A DNA stretch of 5,663 nt from Promethearchaeota archaeon (GTDB lineage: Archaea; Asgardarchaeota; Lokiarchaeia; Sigynarchaeales; SOKP01): assembly GCA_019057975.1 (NCBI GenBank), contig JAHLWJ010000307.1, forward strand, positions 1-5,663, given 5' to 3'. This document shows positions 1 to 5,663 of this stretch, piece by piece (position 1 is the first letter of the stretch; every line of letters begins with the position of its first letter). The notes under the pieces are model-generated. The model saw nothing but the letters and a program-made list of their open reading frames with translations, was not told where the DNA came from and ran no database searches. The translations under genes were made by a program, and so were the position numbers.

Positions 1-13
1 CTGAATATATAAT

Positions 14-84
14 TGGCTGGCCACTGTGGACAATGTTAAAACCAAGATTTTACTGCTAAATGAGGAAATTTTAATACCAGGACT
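14..84 (+). repeat. Left copy of a 71-base direct repeat bounding the island
   Basis: This stretch matches 5395-5465 in the same orientation at 63 of 71 positions with no gaps. It starts TGGCTGGCCACTGTGGAC and ends TACCAGGACT. Identity stops abruptly at its right end, about 35 bases before the end of the leftward HEPN gene. It holds a short CCAC-T-GTGG inverted repeat. It does not read as a convincing protein. The two copies enclose all five large genes, so they probably mark the edges of an inserted block or are ends of related IS copies. The link to IS21-like ends is inferred from the motif structure of the right copy. Confidence 0.8.
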
Positions 85-118
85 ATTATTAGACTGATAT
101 TTTTTTAATCAATTGAAT

Positions 119-1234
119 CTATTTTTGAATTATCTTGAAATTCTTAACACAACTGTTTTCATTACCGGTGACTTGTATCTCTATTTTTCCTTTTGTTTTC
201 AAACCAATAAAATCAATCCTAATTTCCCCTTCCTTTATTATTTTATTGACTTCATTAACTTTAATACTTTCCATTTTCTGATTATTGATTAATAGTTCTA
301 TTTGAGGTTGGTCAAACATTTTTTCTAAATCGGGTGGATAGAAATCTTTAATTTTAGTAGAAGCTACTAACTTAAAGGAGTCTTGATACATCCTTGAAAT
401 TCTACCACTGATTGTTTTAATAGTATTTGAATCCAAGTCCAGTAAAATTCCTAATCCTCTTATTAAGCCTTCTTTAATGATAGGATTATAAGCTTTTATC
501 TCTTCAATAAATGAATTGTCAACAGAACAATCACCATGTAATAGTTTCCCACGGGCTCTTCTGATTTTATTAAATCTTTTTTTATTAATTTCTAAGATAT
601 CTTCAAATAAGACCTTGATTCCTATCGATTTTAATGAGCTAATCATTTTACCACATTTATCACATACCCACTTTCTATCTTCAGGTTTTATTTTAAAATA
701 ATCACACAATAGAACATTTAAGGTTTCCAATCCTACCCAATAGGAAATAAACTTATTTATTACAGCTTTTTCATAATTACCCTTTTTTAACCAGTCGGAG
801 GCTAAAATGATTCTATAGTCATTGACTTTGATAAATTTATTAAAAGCTTCATTTAGGATTTCTTTATCAATTAATACAAAATTTTTTCCAATAAGTGTAA
901 AGTTAAAGAATTTTTTAATCGCCAGTACTTCTTTTTCTGGAGAAGCTTCATAAACCATATCTATTAGAGGAGGATTTGAAGATGTAGAAGTAGAAAAATC
1001 TATTAGGTTTATAATATTATAAACTGTGTCCAGTGACTTTTTTTCAGCATTAGTAATATTTTCAGAAAATATATAACCATCAACAGTTAATCCAATAGGC
1101 ACATCGTAGATTATAGATTTGTCTTTACCAGAGATAAAATCATAACCAGAAATTTCTTTTTTGTGCAAGCCCTCTATGCCTGCGACCGTATTTGGTGTTT
1201 TAATATTATATCTTACAAAATATCTATTAGTCAT
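119..1234 (-). CDS. HEPN/Apea-like domain protein with a CxxC knuckle, putative ribonuclease
   Basis: This 371-residue protein is the last gene of the leftward cluster and starts 30 bases after the AlbA_2 gene ends. Residues 1-130 are an unrecognised N-terminal region. Residues ~135-265 look like an Apea-like HEPN helical bundle. They contain KFISYWVGLE (W166, E170), typical of the first HEPN helix, and R228-GKLL-H233 followed by Gly, which fits the R-x4-H active-site motif of HEPN ribonucleases. Between them sits WVCDKCGK (C191, C194). This is only one Cys pair, so metal binding would need other ligands or a dimer. The C-terminal ~100 residues look beta-rich and are unassigned. No signal peptide or membrane segment is seen, so it is probably cytoplasmic. 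The ATG has no clear Shine-Dalgarno upstream, so it probably depends on upstream translation. No strong terminator hairpin follows. The RNase role is inferred from the motif. Confidence 0.72.
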   Translation of the reverse strand: MTNRYFVRYNIKTPNTVAGIEGLHKKEISGYDFISGKDKSIIYDVPIGLTVDGYIFSENITNAEKKSLDTVYNIINLIDFSTSTSSNPPLIDMVYEASPEKEVLAIKKFFNFTLIGKNFVLIDKEILNEAFNKFIKVNDYRIILASDWLKKGNYEKAVINKFISYWVGLETLNVLLCDYFKIKPEDRKWVCDKCGKMISSLKSIGIKVLFEDILEINKKRFNKIRRARGKLLHGDCSVDNSFIEEIKAYNPIIKEGLIRGLGILLDLDSNTIKTISGRISRMYQDSFKLVASTKIKDFYPPDLEKMFDQPQIELLINNQKMESIKVNEVNKIIKEGEIRIDFIGLKTKGKIEIQVTGNENSCVKNFKIIQK

Positions 1235-1264
1235 ATATTAATTGAATTTAGTTAGTAAAAATAA

Positions 1265-2569
1265 TTATTCGATTAACCAATTGTTTTCTTTAAGAAAAGC
1301 TTTAAATAAATCTTCATTTTCAGATTTGTATCCAAAACTCCAATAAATTTCTTGAATTTTTTCAATAAAATATATTTGTAAGTTAGCTTTGTCATTTAAT
1401 ATTCTGGTATCCAATTCCAAATCCCATTCATATTCGGGTAATAAACTTTTTTTATGTCCCCAAACATCCCAACCTGTTGGTTTAATCCTTTTTATTGTTA
1501 TATCGGATGCGTTACTTAAGGAAATACTACCAACTATACTTCCTTGATACTCTACTTGTTTATAATAATTACTTAAGAATTTTAAAAAGACTATTAATAA
1601 TGAAAATACATTATATAAATAAATACTCTTTACCCCTTGATTATCTGGTCTTAAAACATCGTAAGAATGAAAAACTAAGCCATTTGAGTATATTTGCTCA
1701 CAATTTATCATTCCATCATAGTATCTCCAATAGAAATTGAATAATCCATCAGGGATTGGTTCCATATTGGAAGAAGGAAACACTTCATTTCCTCTACCTG
1801 CAGATATTTTTAATGAGTCAATTTGGTTTAACAAGTCCAATGGTTCTATTAATGCTCTTCTCGGATAAAATGGTTGAGCAACCAATGTTAACATAGATAC
1901 ATTAGTTCCTACTTCAGCCATTACAGTTCTTGGGACAAATTCCAAATCCGAATTCTCCTGTTCTTTCTTTTTTTCAAACTCATATTTTTCTTGTGCAATT
2001 GAACTTTGTCGTTCCTTCTCAGCTCTTATTATTCCAGCTTCATATACCTTAAGAACCTTTTCAATATTGTTCTTTCTTGTGAGTTCTGCTTTTTCTTTCT
2101 TCCTAAATAATATTTCTGTATAATCAGGAGAAGCAATATCTATTGGATTTCTTATATTTCCAGTTCTTACCCAAAGGTTTGAGTCATTTTGTACATAATA
2201 AGGTGTTCTGTCACCTTCAAAAATACGGATTAAAATAAAAATATTTCCATTTTTTTCGCTTGTTGTATGAACCTGATAAGATGGTATGGGGTCTACTGAA
2301 GAGGCGTATTGATGTATTCTATCAACCAGCTTTCCAGAATTTTTTATTCCTTCCCAAGCAGAAGGTTTACTACTTTTTTTATCTTCCTCGACACCAATTA
2401 TAATTACACCACCCCTGGTATTTGAAAAGGCAGCAAAATGTTTTGCAAGTCCCTTTGGTGGTAAATCTCTTTTGTAGTCTAATTGAATACCCTCAATGTG
2501 GCCTTCTTTACAAAAAGAAGAAATATCTTCGAAACTAAAACTATTAATTGGTTTATTTAGAATATCCAT
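1265..2569 (-). CDS. AlbA_2/Schlafen-type putative nucleic-acid-binding protein with coiled coil
   Basis: This 434-residue protein is the middle gene of the leftward cluster. Residues ~20-140 match the AlbA_2 (Schlafen AlbA) pattern: HIEGIQLDYK (E26, D31, K33), then the diagnostic AFSNTRGGVIIIGVEE (47-62), then DRTPYYV and an RTG at 135-137. AlbA_2 domains bind nucleic acid, and related Schlafen cores cleave tRNA or rRNA using acidic residues. E26 and D31 are candidate equivalents, but catalysis is not shown. Residues ~153-207 are rich in Lys, Glu and Arg and probably form a coiled coil (linker or oligomerisation). Residues 210-434 are an unrecognised mixed domain with aromatic segments. No winged-helix or ATPase domain, common in other AlbA_2 regulators, is evident. 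The ATG is preceded 8 bases upstream by GGTGGGG on the coding strand, a plausible ribosome binding site. It starts 43 bases after the 237-residue gene. Confidence 0.82.
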   Translation of the reverse strand: MDILNKPINSFSFEDISSFCKEGHIEGIQLDYKRDLPPKGLAKHFAAFSNTRGGVIIIGVEEDKKSSKPSAWEGIKNSGKLVDRIHQYASSVDPIPSYQVHTTSEKNGNIFILIRIFEGDRTPYYVQNDSNLWVRTGNIRNPIDIASPDYTEILFRKKEKAELTRKNNIEKVLKVYEAGIIRAEKERQSSIAQEKYEFEKKKEQENSDLEFVPRTVMAEVGTNVSMLTLVAQPFYPRRALIEPLDLLNQIDSLKISAGRGNEVFPSSNMEPIPDGLFNFYWRYYDGMINCEQIYSNGLVFHSYDVLRPDNQGVKSIYLYNVFSLLIVFLKFLSNYYKQVEYQGSIVGSISLSNASDITIKRIKPTGWDVWGHKKSLLPEYEWDLELDTRILNDKANLQIYFIEKIQEIYWSFGYKSENEDLFKAFLKENNWLIE

Positions 2570-2612
2570 ATATTATACCCCACCATACTACTCACTATTT
2601 ATTTTCATTTAT

Positions 2613-3326
2613 CTATTTCATATTATTTTCATGATTCCATTTTAACCAATTTTTTAAAACATTATTATCTGGGAGTATAAAACCGTTTGTAATTCTTATC
2701 CAGTGGTACTCATCTATAAATTTGGGAATTGTCATATTTTCTTTATTCAGCAAATTTGGAATATCACATAATTCGAAATTTTCTTTTTGGCATGATTCCT
2801 TTAGCTCTCGTATTTCATCTATTACTTTAAGCAAGAATTCAGAGTAAGTTGATATACTATAATTCTTGGCATAATAATCTCTCATTGCTATATCCCAGGG
2901 AATCAAAGACTTAGGTCTTAAAGAGAATAGAATTTTTGCAGACCCTGTTTCGCCTATACTCTTTTTTATATCCCTACCATCCTTTAAAATATGGGAAGCT
3001 ACTTTTATTTTTAAATCATCATATGTATTTTGAATCAACTTTAATTGGTCTTGTTTAAGTTCCCACATATTGGTTTCCTTGGGAGGAAGGTTTTTCTTAT
3101 ACTCTTTATACCAAGATAATATTTCATTGGAAGCAAGCTCATGGCATTCCTTGTAGAAGTTCCTGCAACCCCAGTTATTCAACCATTTTAATAGATGTTT
3201 TCTATGTGGTGGATTGAATAAATTAATGTCGCTATTTATCTTATTCAGAAAATTGAGATAGGTTTCATCAAAATTTGTCAAATTACTGTAGATATAGCTT
3301 GTGAATGATAGTTCATATAAATTCAT
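2613..3326 (-). CDS. Unrecognised 237-residue protein, first gene of the leftward cluster
   Basis: I do not recognise a named family with certainty. The protein is predicted mostly alpha-helical and soluble, without signal peptide or membrane segments. Two stretches look conserved. One is RKHLLKWLNNWGCR (42-55). The other is GSAKILFSLRPKS plus LIPWDIAMRDYY (128-152). A Gly-x-x-K-hydrophobic run followed by RP and PWD recalls a pattern in small helix-hairpin-helix/glycosylase-fold proteins of the DUF6308 kind, where a pocket Asp follows a Trp. That resemblance is from memory and weak. AAAGGT lies 8 bases upstream of the ATG on the coding strand and supports this start. The gene faces the divergent palindromic region and heads the probable three-gene operon, so it is likely a partner of the AlbA_2 and HEPN proteins. 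Confidence 0.65.
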   Translation of the reverse strand: MNLYELSFTSYIYSNLTNFDETYLNFLNKINSDINLFNPPHRKHLLKWLNNWGCRNFYKECHELASNEILSWYKEYKKNLPPKETNMWELKQDQLKLIQNTYDDLKIKVASHILKDGRDIKKSIGETGSAKILFSLRPKSLIPWDIAMRDYYAKNYSISTYSEFLLKVIDEIRELKESCQKENFELCDIPNLLNKENMTIPKFIDEYHWIRITNGFILPDNNVLKNWLKWNHENNMK

Positions 3327-3334
3327 TTTTGATT

Positions 3335-3340
3335 ACCTTT
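3335..3340 (-). promoter_or_regulatory. Ribosome binding site of the 237-residue gene
   Basis: On the coding strand this reads AAAGGT, 8 bases before the ATG that ends at 3326. It is the clearest Shine-Dalgarno-like site in the leftward cluster and supports the start chosen for its first gene. Confidence 0.45.
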
Positions 3341-3401
3341 GATTGAGTCTTGTATCCAATAACCATTTTAGATAATTATTTTAAATATTAAATACTTCTT
3401 T

Positions 3402-3417
3402 GATATTATATAATATC
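3402..3417. promoter_or_regulatory. Perfect 16-base palindrome with TATAAT on both strands in the divergent region
   Basis: GATATTATATAATATC is its own reverse complement. It holds TATAAT on the plus strand (3409-3414) and on the minus strand (3405-3410). It lies between the leftward operon and the rightward unit, so it may act as a shared -10 region, a repressor operator, or both. On the plus strand the -10 ends 6 bases before the ATG at 3421, which would give an almost leaderless message. On the minus strand it would leave a leader of about 70 bases. No good -35 box is visible for either direction, and AT-rich DNA makes chance palindromes more likely. Confidence 0.45.
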
Positions 3418-3420
3418 TCT

Positions 3421-3576
3421 ATGATAAACCACCAAGAACTTAGAGAGCAATATAAACCTGAAAAAATAAAGACCTTATTTATTGCAGAATCTCTACCACT
3501 ATCAGATACATTCTTTTATTCTGTGACCTTTCCCCCAAAAACTGGACCAAAGATTGGGGTAAGGTCAATGAAATAA
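3421..3576 (+). pseudogene. Truncated N-terminus of a uracil-DNA-glycosylase-like protein
   Basis: Only 51 codons are open before TAA. The first ~33 residues fit the start of a UDG-like family whose members open with a helix ending in YKPEKIK, then LFIAES-P and a FFY motif. Here they read YKPEKIKTLFIAES (11-24) and TFFY (30-33). UDG-like proteins of this type usually run to well over 150 residues with further conserved motifs, all missing here. After about position 3520 the frame reads an unrelated tail, while the next frame carries KAP-like sequence. The gene was therefore probably cut by a deletion joining it to the following NTPase gene. No Shine-Dalgarno precedes the ATG. It is most likely non-functional. 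The family call rests on remembered motifs. Confidence 0.55.
3524..3567. repeat. Short inverted repeat at the gene-fusion junction
   Basis: TGACCTTTCCCC (3524-3535) and GGGGTAAGGTCA (3556-3567) are inverted copies with one mismatch, separated by 20 bases. They sit where UDG-like coding gives way to KAP-like coding. They could be a deletion scar or hairpin that promoted the rearrangement. The left arm resembles IS3-type ends in general style, but no flanking target duplication is visible. The right arm lies inside what looks like KAP coding sequence, so an IS origin is uncertain. Confidence 0.4.
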
Positions 3577-3608
3577 GTGTCCAAGACCAAGAACATGGAA
3601 GACATGAT

Positions 3609-4070
3609 TTGCAGAGTAAACCTGATCCTTATGAAAAACAAACTTTAGAGGAAAATCAATTAGCAGAATTAGAAAAGATTGCTGCTAGAAAGATTATCTC
3701 CTGGGCAGAAGACGGAAGGTTAGCAAAACATGAAAAACTGGCCTATATTCTATACTGTTGGGAACGTTGGGAAGGAGAGGAAAAAATTATTGAATTTATA
3801 AACAAGATAGTTTCAGATGATATAGGACTAGTTAAATTTATATCTGCTTTTTTAAATAAAGGATATAGCCAAAATCTACAAGATTATGTGGGCCAAGTTG
3901 AATGGAGATTAGACCATAAAGGATTGGGAAAATTTTTAAATACTGATAAAAATAATAAATATATAAACCGAATAGATAATATATTAAAATCAAGGCAATT
4001 TAAAAAACTTAATGAAAAAGAAGTAATCGCTTTAAAAAAGTTTAATGAATTTATTAAATCAAAAAAATGA
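3609..4070 (+). CDS. C-terminal fragment of a KAP-family P-loop NTPase (5'-truncated)
   Basis: The 153-residue product fits the C-terminal region of KAP-type P-loop NTPases. It has ELEKIAARKI (20-29), EDGRLAKHEKLAYILY (34-49) with the following WERW, and SQNLQDYVG (87-95) ahead of an RLDHKGLGKFL segment. KAP proteins normally exceed 500 residues, and the Walker A/B NTPase core is wholly absent. The same frame is open back to 3462, and its text still looks protein-like from about 3537 (NWTKDWGKV), so homology probably begins before the TTG at 3609. That TTG has GGAAG 7 bases upstream and could be used. There are no internal stops, and the end overlaps the next gene by ATGA, so the fragment may still be translated and couple that gene. 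It is probably a remnant without ATPase activity. Confidence 0.62.
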   Translation: MQSKPDPYEKQTLEENQLAELEKIAARKIISWAEDGRLAKHEKLAYILYCWERWEGEEKIIEFINKIVSDDIGLVKFISAFLNKGYSQNLQDYVGQVEWRLDHKGLGKFLNTDKNNKYINRIDNILKSRQFKKLNEKEVIALKKFNEFIKSKK

Positions 4071-5266
4071 GTGATTTAATTTCTGTTAAAACTGACATAC
4101 CTTTCTATTTAAGGTTACCCCCTTATTGGTTTATCTCTCACGATGCAACTAAGAGTAAATGTGCAATATTATGCTCCCATAGATTTGGAGAAATAAGATT
4201 TAATAAAAATACTAAGATGTACAGCAACTCCGAATTTAAAGAATTTGATAAATCAAACGTGACTAAACCATATAAAGAATACAAATATAAAACTACAAAT
4301 AATTACAGAGATATAAAAGATGAGATCACAACAGCAGAAATTAATGTCTCAAAAGATGGAGGATTTAAAGAATTAAAAGCTTATACAGAATTTGATATGC
4401 TTTTATATTGGGATGGTATAAATAAAATTGATGGACTAATCCTAAAAGAAAGAATTTCTAATAACTTAAACCATTTTTTAAATATCTACAGATTAGTTAC
4501 ACAGGATCCATATGTAACAAAAATAGATTTTGATCTCGATTTATACATTGTAGATATTAGAGTTTGTAAATTACTTCCTAGTTTAAAAGACTCACCAATT
4601 GAAAAAATTATAAGAGACATAAATAAAATTAAATTTATGGATAATATTGGTTTAGGCAGAGCAACAATTCAGCGCCTAGATTCACTGGAAGATATCTGGC
4701 CTGGTAAAGACTTAGATAAAAGTTTCTTAGATACTTTTTCCAATTTAATACAGAATGAATATAAAATGCCTCTTCATTATGAATTAATTCTTTTGGCTCA
4801 AACATATTTAAAGAAGAGGATATATCATATCTCAATTATTTTAGCTGAAACAGCTTTTGAGATTTATATTGAAAATATTTTAAGAGATATATTTATAAGT
4901 GAAGGTAAAAGTGAGACTGATATTGATAATCTTTTAGGGTTTGAAGGATCTTATGGAAGCCATAACAATAGATTATATTTCTTAGATAAACTATTACATA
5001 AGAAATTTAATAGTAGGAATAGATTTATAAACTCAATAGAATATAAAAATTGGAATAATGATTTATATCTTATTAGAAATGATATTGTCCACAGAGGGAT
5101 AATTTATGAAATTTCATTTGAAAAATGCCAAAAAGCAATAAAGGCTTGTAAAGAGGCAGTATCTTTCTTTGAGAGAAGGATCGGTGCCTTCGCAAATAAT
5201 ATTCAGATATGTACAGATGTATCTTTTTTAATAAAAACTGCAGGTAGAATATCTTCATTCCTATAA
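4067..5266 (+). CDS. HEPN-like domain protein, putative ribonuclease
   Basis: This is a 399-residue protein. Residues 1-170 form an unrecognised, partly beta-rich domain with Cys32 and Cys36 in SKCAILCSH. Residues ~235-370 look like a HEPN helical bundle. HYELILLAQTYLKKRIYH leads into ISIILAETAFEIYIENIL, which resembles the first two helices, and LYLIRNDIVHRG supplies R337-NDIV-H342, the R-x4-H motif of HEPN RNases and toxins. No membrane segment or signal peptide is seen. The ATG overlaps the stop of the KAP fragment (ATGA), and no Shine-Dalgarno is visible, so translation is probably coupled. Its original partner was probably the now truncated KAP NTPase, which may leave this gene unregulated or silent. 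It does not look like a recent duplicate of the leftward HEPN protein: outside the motif the two share little. RNase activity is inferred. Confidence 0.7.
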   Translation: MSDLISVKTDIPFYLRLPPYWFISHDATKSKCAILCSHRFGEIRFNKNTKMYSNSEFKEFDKSNVTKPYKEYKYKTTNNYRDIKDEITTAEINVSKDGGFKELKAYTEFDMLLYWDGINKIDGLILKERISNNLNHFLNIYRLVTQDPYVTKIDFDLDLYIVDIRVCKLLPSLKDSPIEKIIRDINKIKFMDNIGLGRATIQRLDSLEDIWPGKDLDKSFLDTFSNLIQNEYKMPLHYELILLAQTYLKKRIYHISIILAETAFEIYIENILRDIFISEGKSETDIDNLLGFEGSYGSHNNRLYFLDKLLHKKFNSRNRFINSIEYKNWNNDLYLIRNDIVHRGIIYEISFEKCQKAIKACKEAVSFFERRIGAFANNIQICTDVSFLIKTAGRISSFL

Positions 5267-5373
5267 TTTTTTCAATTCTCAAAAATAAATTTGTAAATTG
5301 ATTAATATTATCAAAATACGAATATATCTATAATTTATCTTTAATAACTTTCATTAAGATTAGGGAAGTTGGT

Positions 5374-5396
5374 CACTTTGCTAAGTGCACAAAGTG
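5374..5396 (+). repeat. Small hairpin formed by CACTTTG and CAAAGTG
   Basis: CACTTTG (5374-5380) and CAAAGTG (5390-5396) are perfect inverted copies with 9 bases between them, at the left edge of the right direct repeat. TTGGTCACTTTG and CTGGTCACTGTG also form two direct near-copies about 30 bases apart (5369-5380 and 5399-5410). Several short repeats near one end are typical of IS21-like elements. There is no T-run after the stem, so it is not a normal terminator. Confidence 0.45.
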
Positions 5397-5465
5397 GCTG
5401 GTCACTGTGGACGATGTTAAAACCAGGATTTTAATGTTAAATGAGGATATTTTTATACCAGAACT
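5395..5465 (+). repeat. Right copy of the 71-base direct repeat
   Basis: This copy starts TGGCTGGTCACTGTGGAC and ends TACCAGAACT. It matches 14-84 at 63 of 71 positions in the same orientation. Seven of the eight differences are isolated substitutions of the kind expected from drift between two old copies. Unlike the left copy, it is preceded by an additional TGGTCACTTTG motif, so it may keep more of the parent element's end. Confidence 0.8.
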
Positions 5466-5625
5466 GAGTTTTTAAGGCTAACCATTAGTTTTATTATATG
5501 GCTATGCACTATACACAATATTAGAAACCGGAATTGAGTTTTCCGTGAAAAATAATAAATATTTCTCCGGAGTTATCATTAAAAAAATAAAATGTGTTAA
5601 AATTATCAAAAGAAAAAATTTATAT

Positions 5626-5631
5626 AGGAGG
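5626..5631 (+). promoter_or_regulatory. Strong Shine-Dalgarno site deciding the TTG start
   Basis: AGGAGG stands 5 bases before TTG at 5637. The nearby ATG at 5641 is followed two codons later by TAG, so the spacing and the open frame both favour TTG as the start. The site is much stronger than those of the island genes. Confidence 0.65.
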
Positions 5632-5636
5632 TAAAG

Positions 5637-5663
5637 TTGAATGAATTAGAAACTCTTAAACAG
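5637..5663 (+). CDS. Start of an unidentified gene, cut by the window end
   Basis: Nine codons are visible from a TTG start (MNELETLKQ). This is too little to identify the protein. The strong AGGAGG 5 bases upstream makes it a credible gene start. The short inverted repeats and palindrome in the 110 bases upstream would fit a transposase gene just inside an IS end, but that is a guess. The ribosome binding site style differs from that of the island genes, so this gene may represent the host or a different mobile element. Confidence 0.5.

Larger units (their letters stand above)
5267..5636. other. Non-coding right flank with repeat and IS-end-like motifs
   Basis: No convincing gene is seen in these 370 bases. 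The first ~100 are plain AT-rich sequence after the HEPN gene, without a strong terminator hairpin. Then come the TGGTCACTTTG motif and hairpin (5369-5396), the right copy of the direct repeat (5395-5465), a short CGGAA-7-TTCCG inverted repeat (5529-5545), an 8-base CTCCGGAG palindrome (5565-5572), and a leader running to the ribosome binding site at 5626. The repeat-rich part looks like degraded mobile-element end sequence. Confidence 0.5.

Noticed and set aside
516..701. Plus-strand 61-codon open frame
   Set aside because: It lies wholly inside the leftward HEPN gene on the opposite strand, has no ribosome binding site, and has no recognisable protein features.
1495..1740. Plus-strand 81-codon open frame
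   Set aside because: It is antisense to the AlbA_2 gene, with low-complexity Leu/Tyr-rich text expected from AT-rich DNA.
2571..2576. TATAAT on the minus strand just before the AlbA_2 start as an internal promoter
   Set aside because: It ends only a few bases before the ATG, has no -35 partner, and is likely chance in an AT-rich gap; GGTGGGG next to it is better read as a ribosome binding site.
4635..4835. Minus-strand 66-codon open frame
   Set aside because: It is antisense within the rightward HEPN gene, with no start signals.
5073..5282. Minus-strand 69-codon open frame
   Set aside because: It mostly overlaps the HEPN R-x4-H region on the opposite strand, and its sequence shows no domain pattern.
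5374..5396. Rho-independent terminator after the rightward HEPN gene
   Set aside because: The stem is only 7 pairs, has no following T-run, and lies more than 100 bases after the stop codon.
5618..5626. TTTATATA as an archaeal TATA box
   Set aside because: It touches the AGGAGG site, leaving no room for the ~25 bases needed to a transcription start, so an archaeal reading is not supported.
1..5663. CRISPR array or tRNA gene
   Set aside because: No regularly spaced repeats and no cloverleaf-like segment with a TTC-loop pattern were seen on either strand.

Overview
This is a strongly AT-rich bacterial accessory segment. It has five substantial reading frames, two of them probably translationally coupled, plus one truncated gene start. 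No housekeeping gene, rRNA, tRNA or CRISPR array is visible. AGA and ATA codons are common. A partial gene at the right edge has a strong AGGAGG ribosome binding site and a TTG start, which suggests a low-GC Firmicutes-like or Halanaerobiales-like anaerobe. This is only a weak inference: the internal genes have poor ribosome binding sites, which fits recent acquisition or another lineage such as Bacteroidota.

Layout. A leftward three-gene cluster occupies 119-3326. In transcription order it holds an unrecognised 237-residue protein (2613-3326), an AlbA_2/Schlafen-type protein with a coiled coil (1265-2569), and a HEPN/Apea-like protein with a CxxC knuckle (119-1234). The gaps are 43 and 30 bases, so it is probably one operon. 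A divergent AT-rich region with a perfect 16-base palindrome (3402-3417) separates it from a rightward unit. That unit begins with the first ~33 codons of a uracil-DNA-glycosylase-like protein (from 3421). This is joined out of frame to the C-terminal part of a KAP-family P-loop NTPase (open frame to 4070). A second HEPN-like protein follows (4067-5266), overlapping the KAP fragment by ATGA.

Boundaries. A 71-base direct repeat (63/71 identical) lies at 14-84 and 5395-5465 and brackets the whole block. The right copy is preceded by a second TGGTCACTTTG-like motif and a small hairpin, resembling the repeated terminal sequences of IS21-like elements. The block may therefore have been inserted or reshuffled between IS remnants. 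The right flank (5466-5636) is non-coding and leads into a gene cut by the window end (5637-5663).

How the genes may work together. Two proteins carry the R-x4-H motif of HEPN ribonucleases, and a third carries an AlbA_2 nucleic-acid-binding or nuclease domain. With NTPase and UDG-like remnants beside them, the block looks like a small, partly decayed defence island. The 3-gene cluster is the best candidate for an intact, possibly undescribed RNA-targeting system. The roles are inferred from domains, and no activity can be shown from sequence alone.
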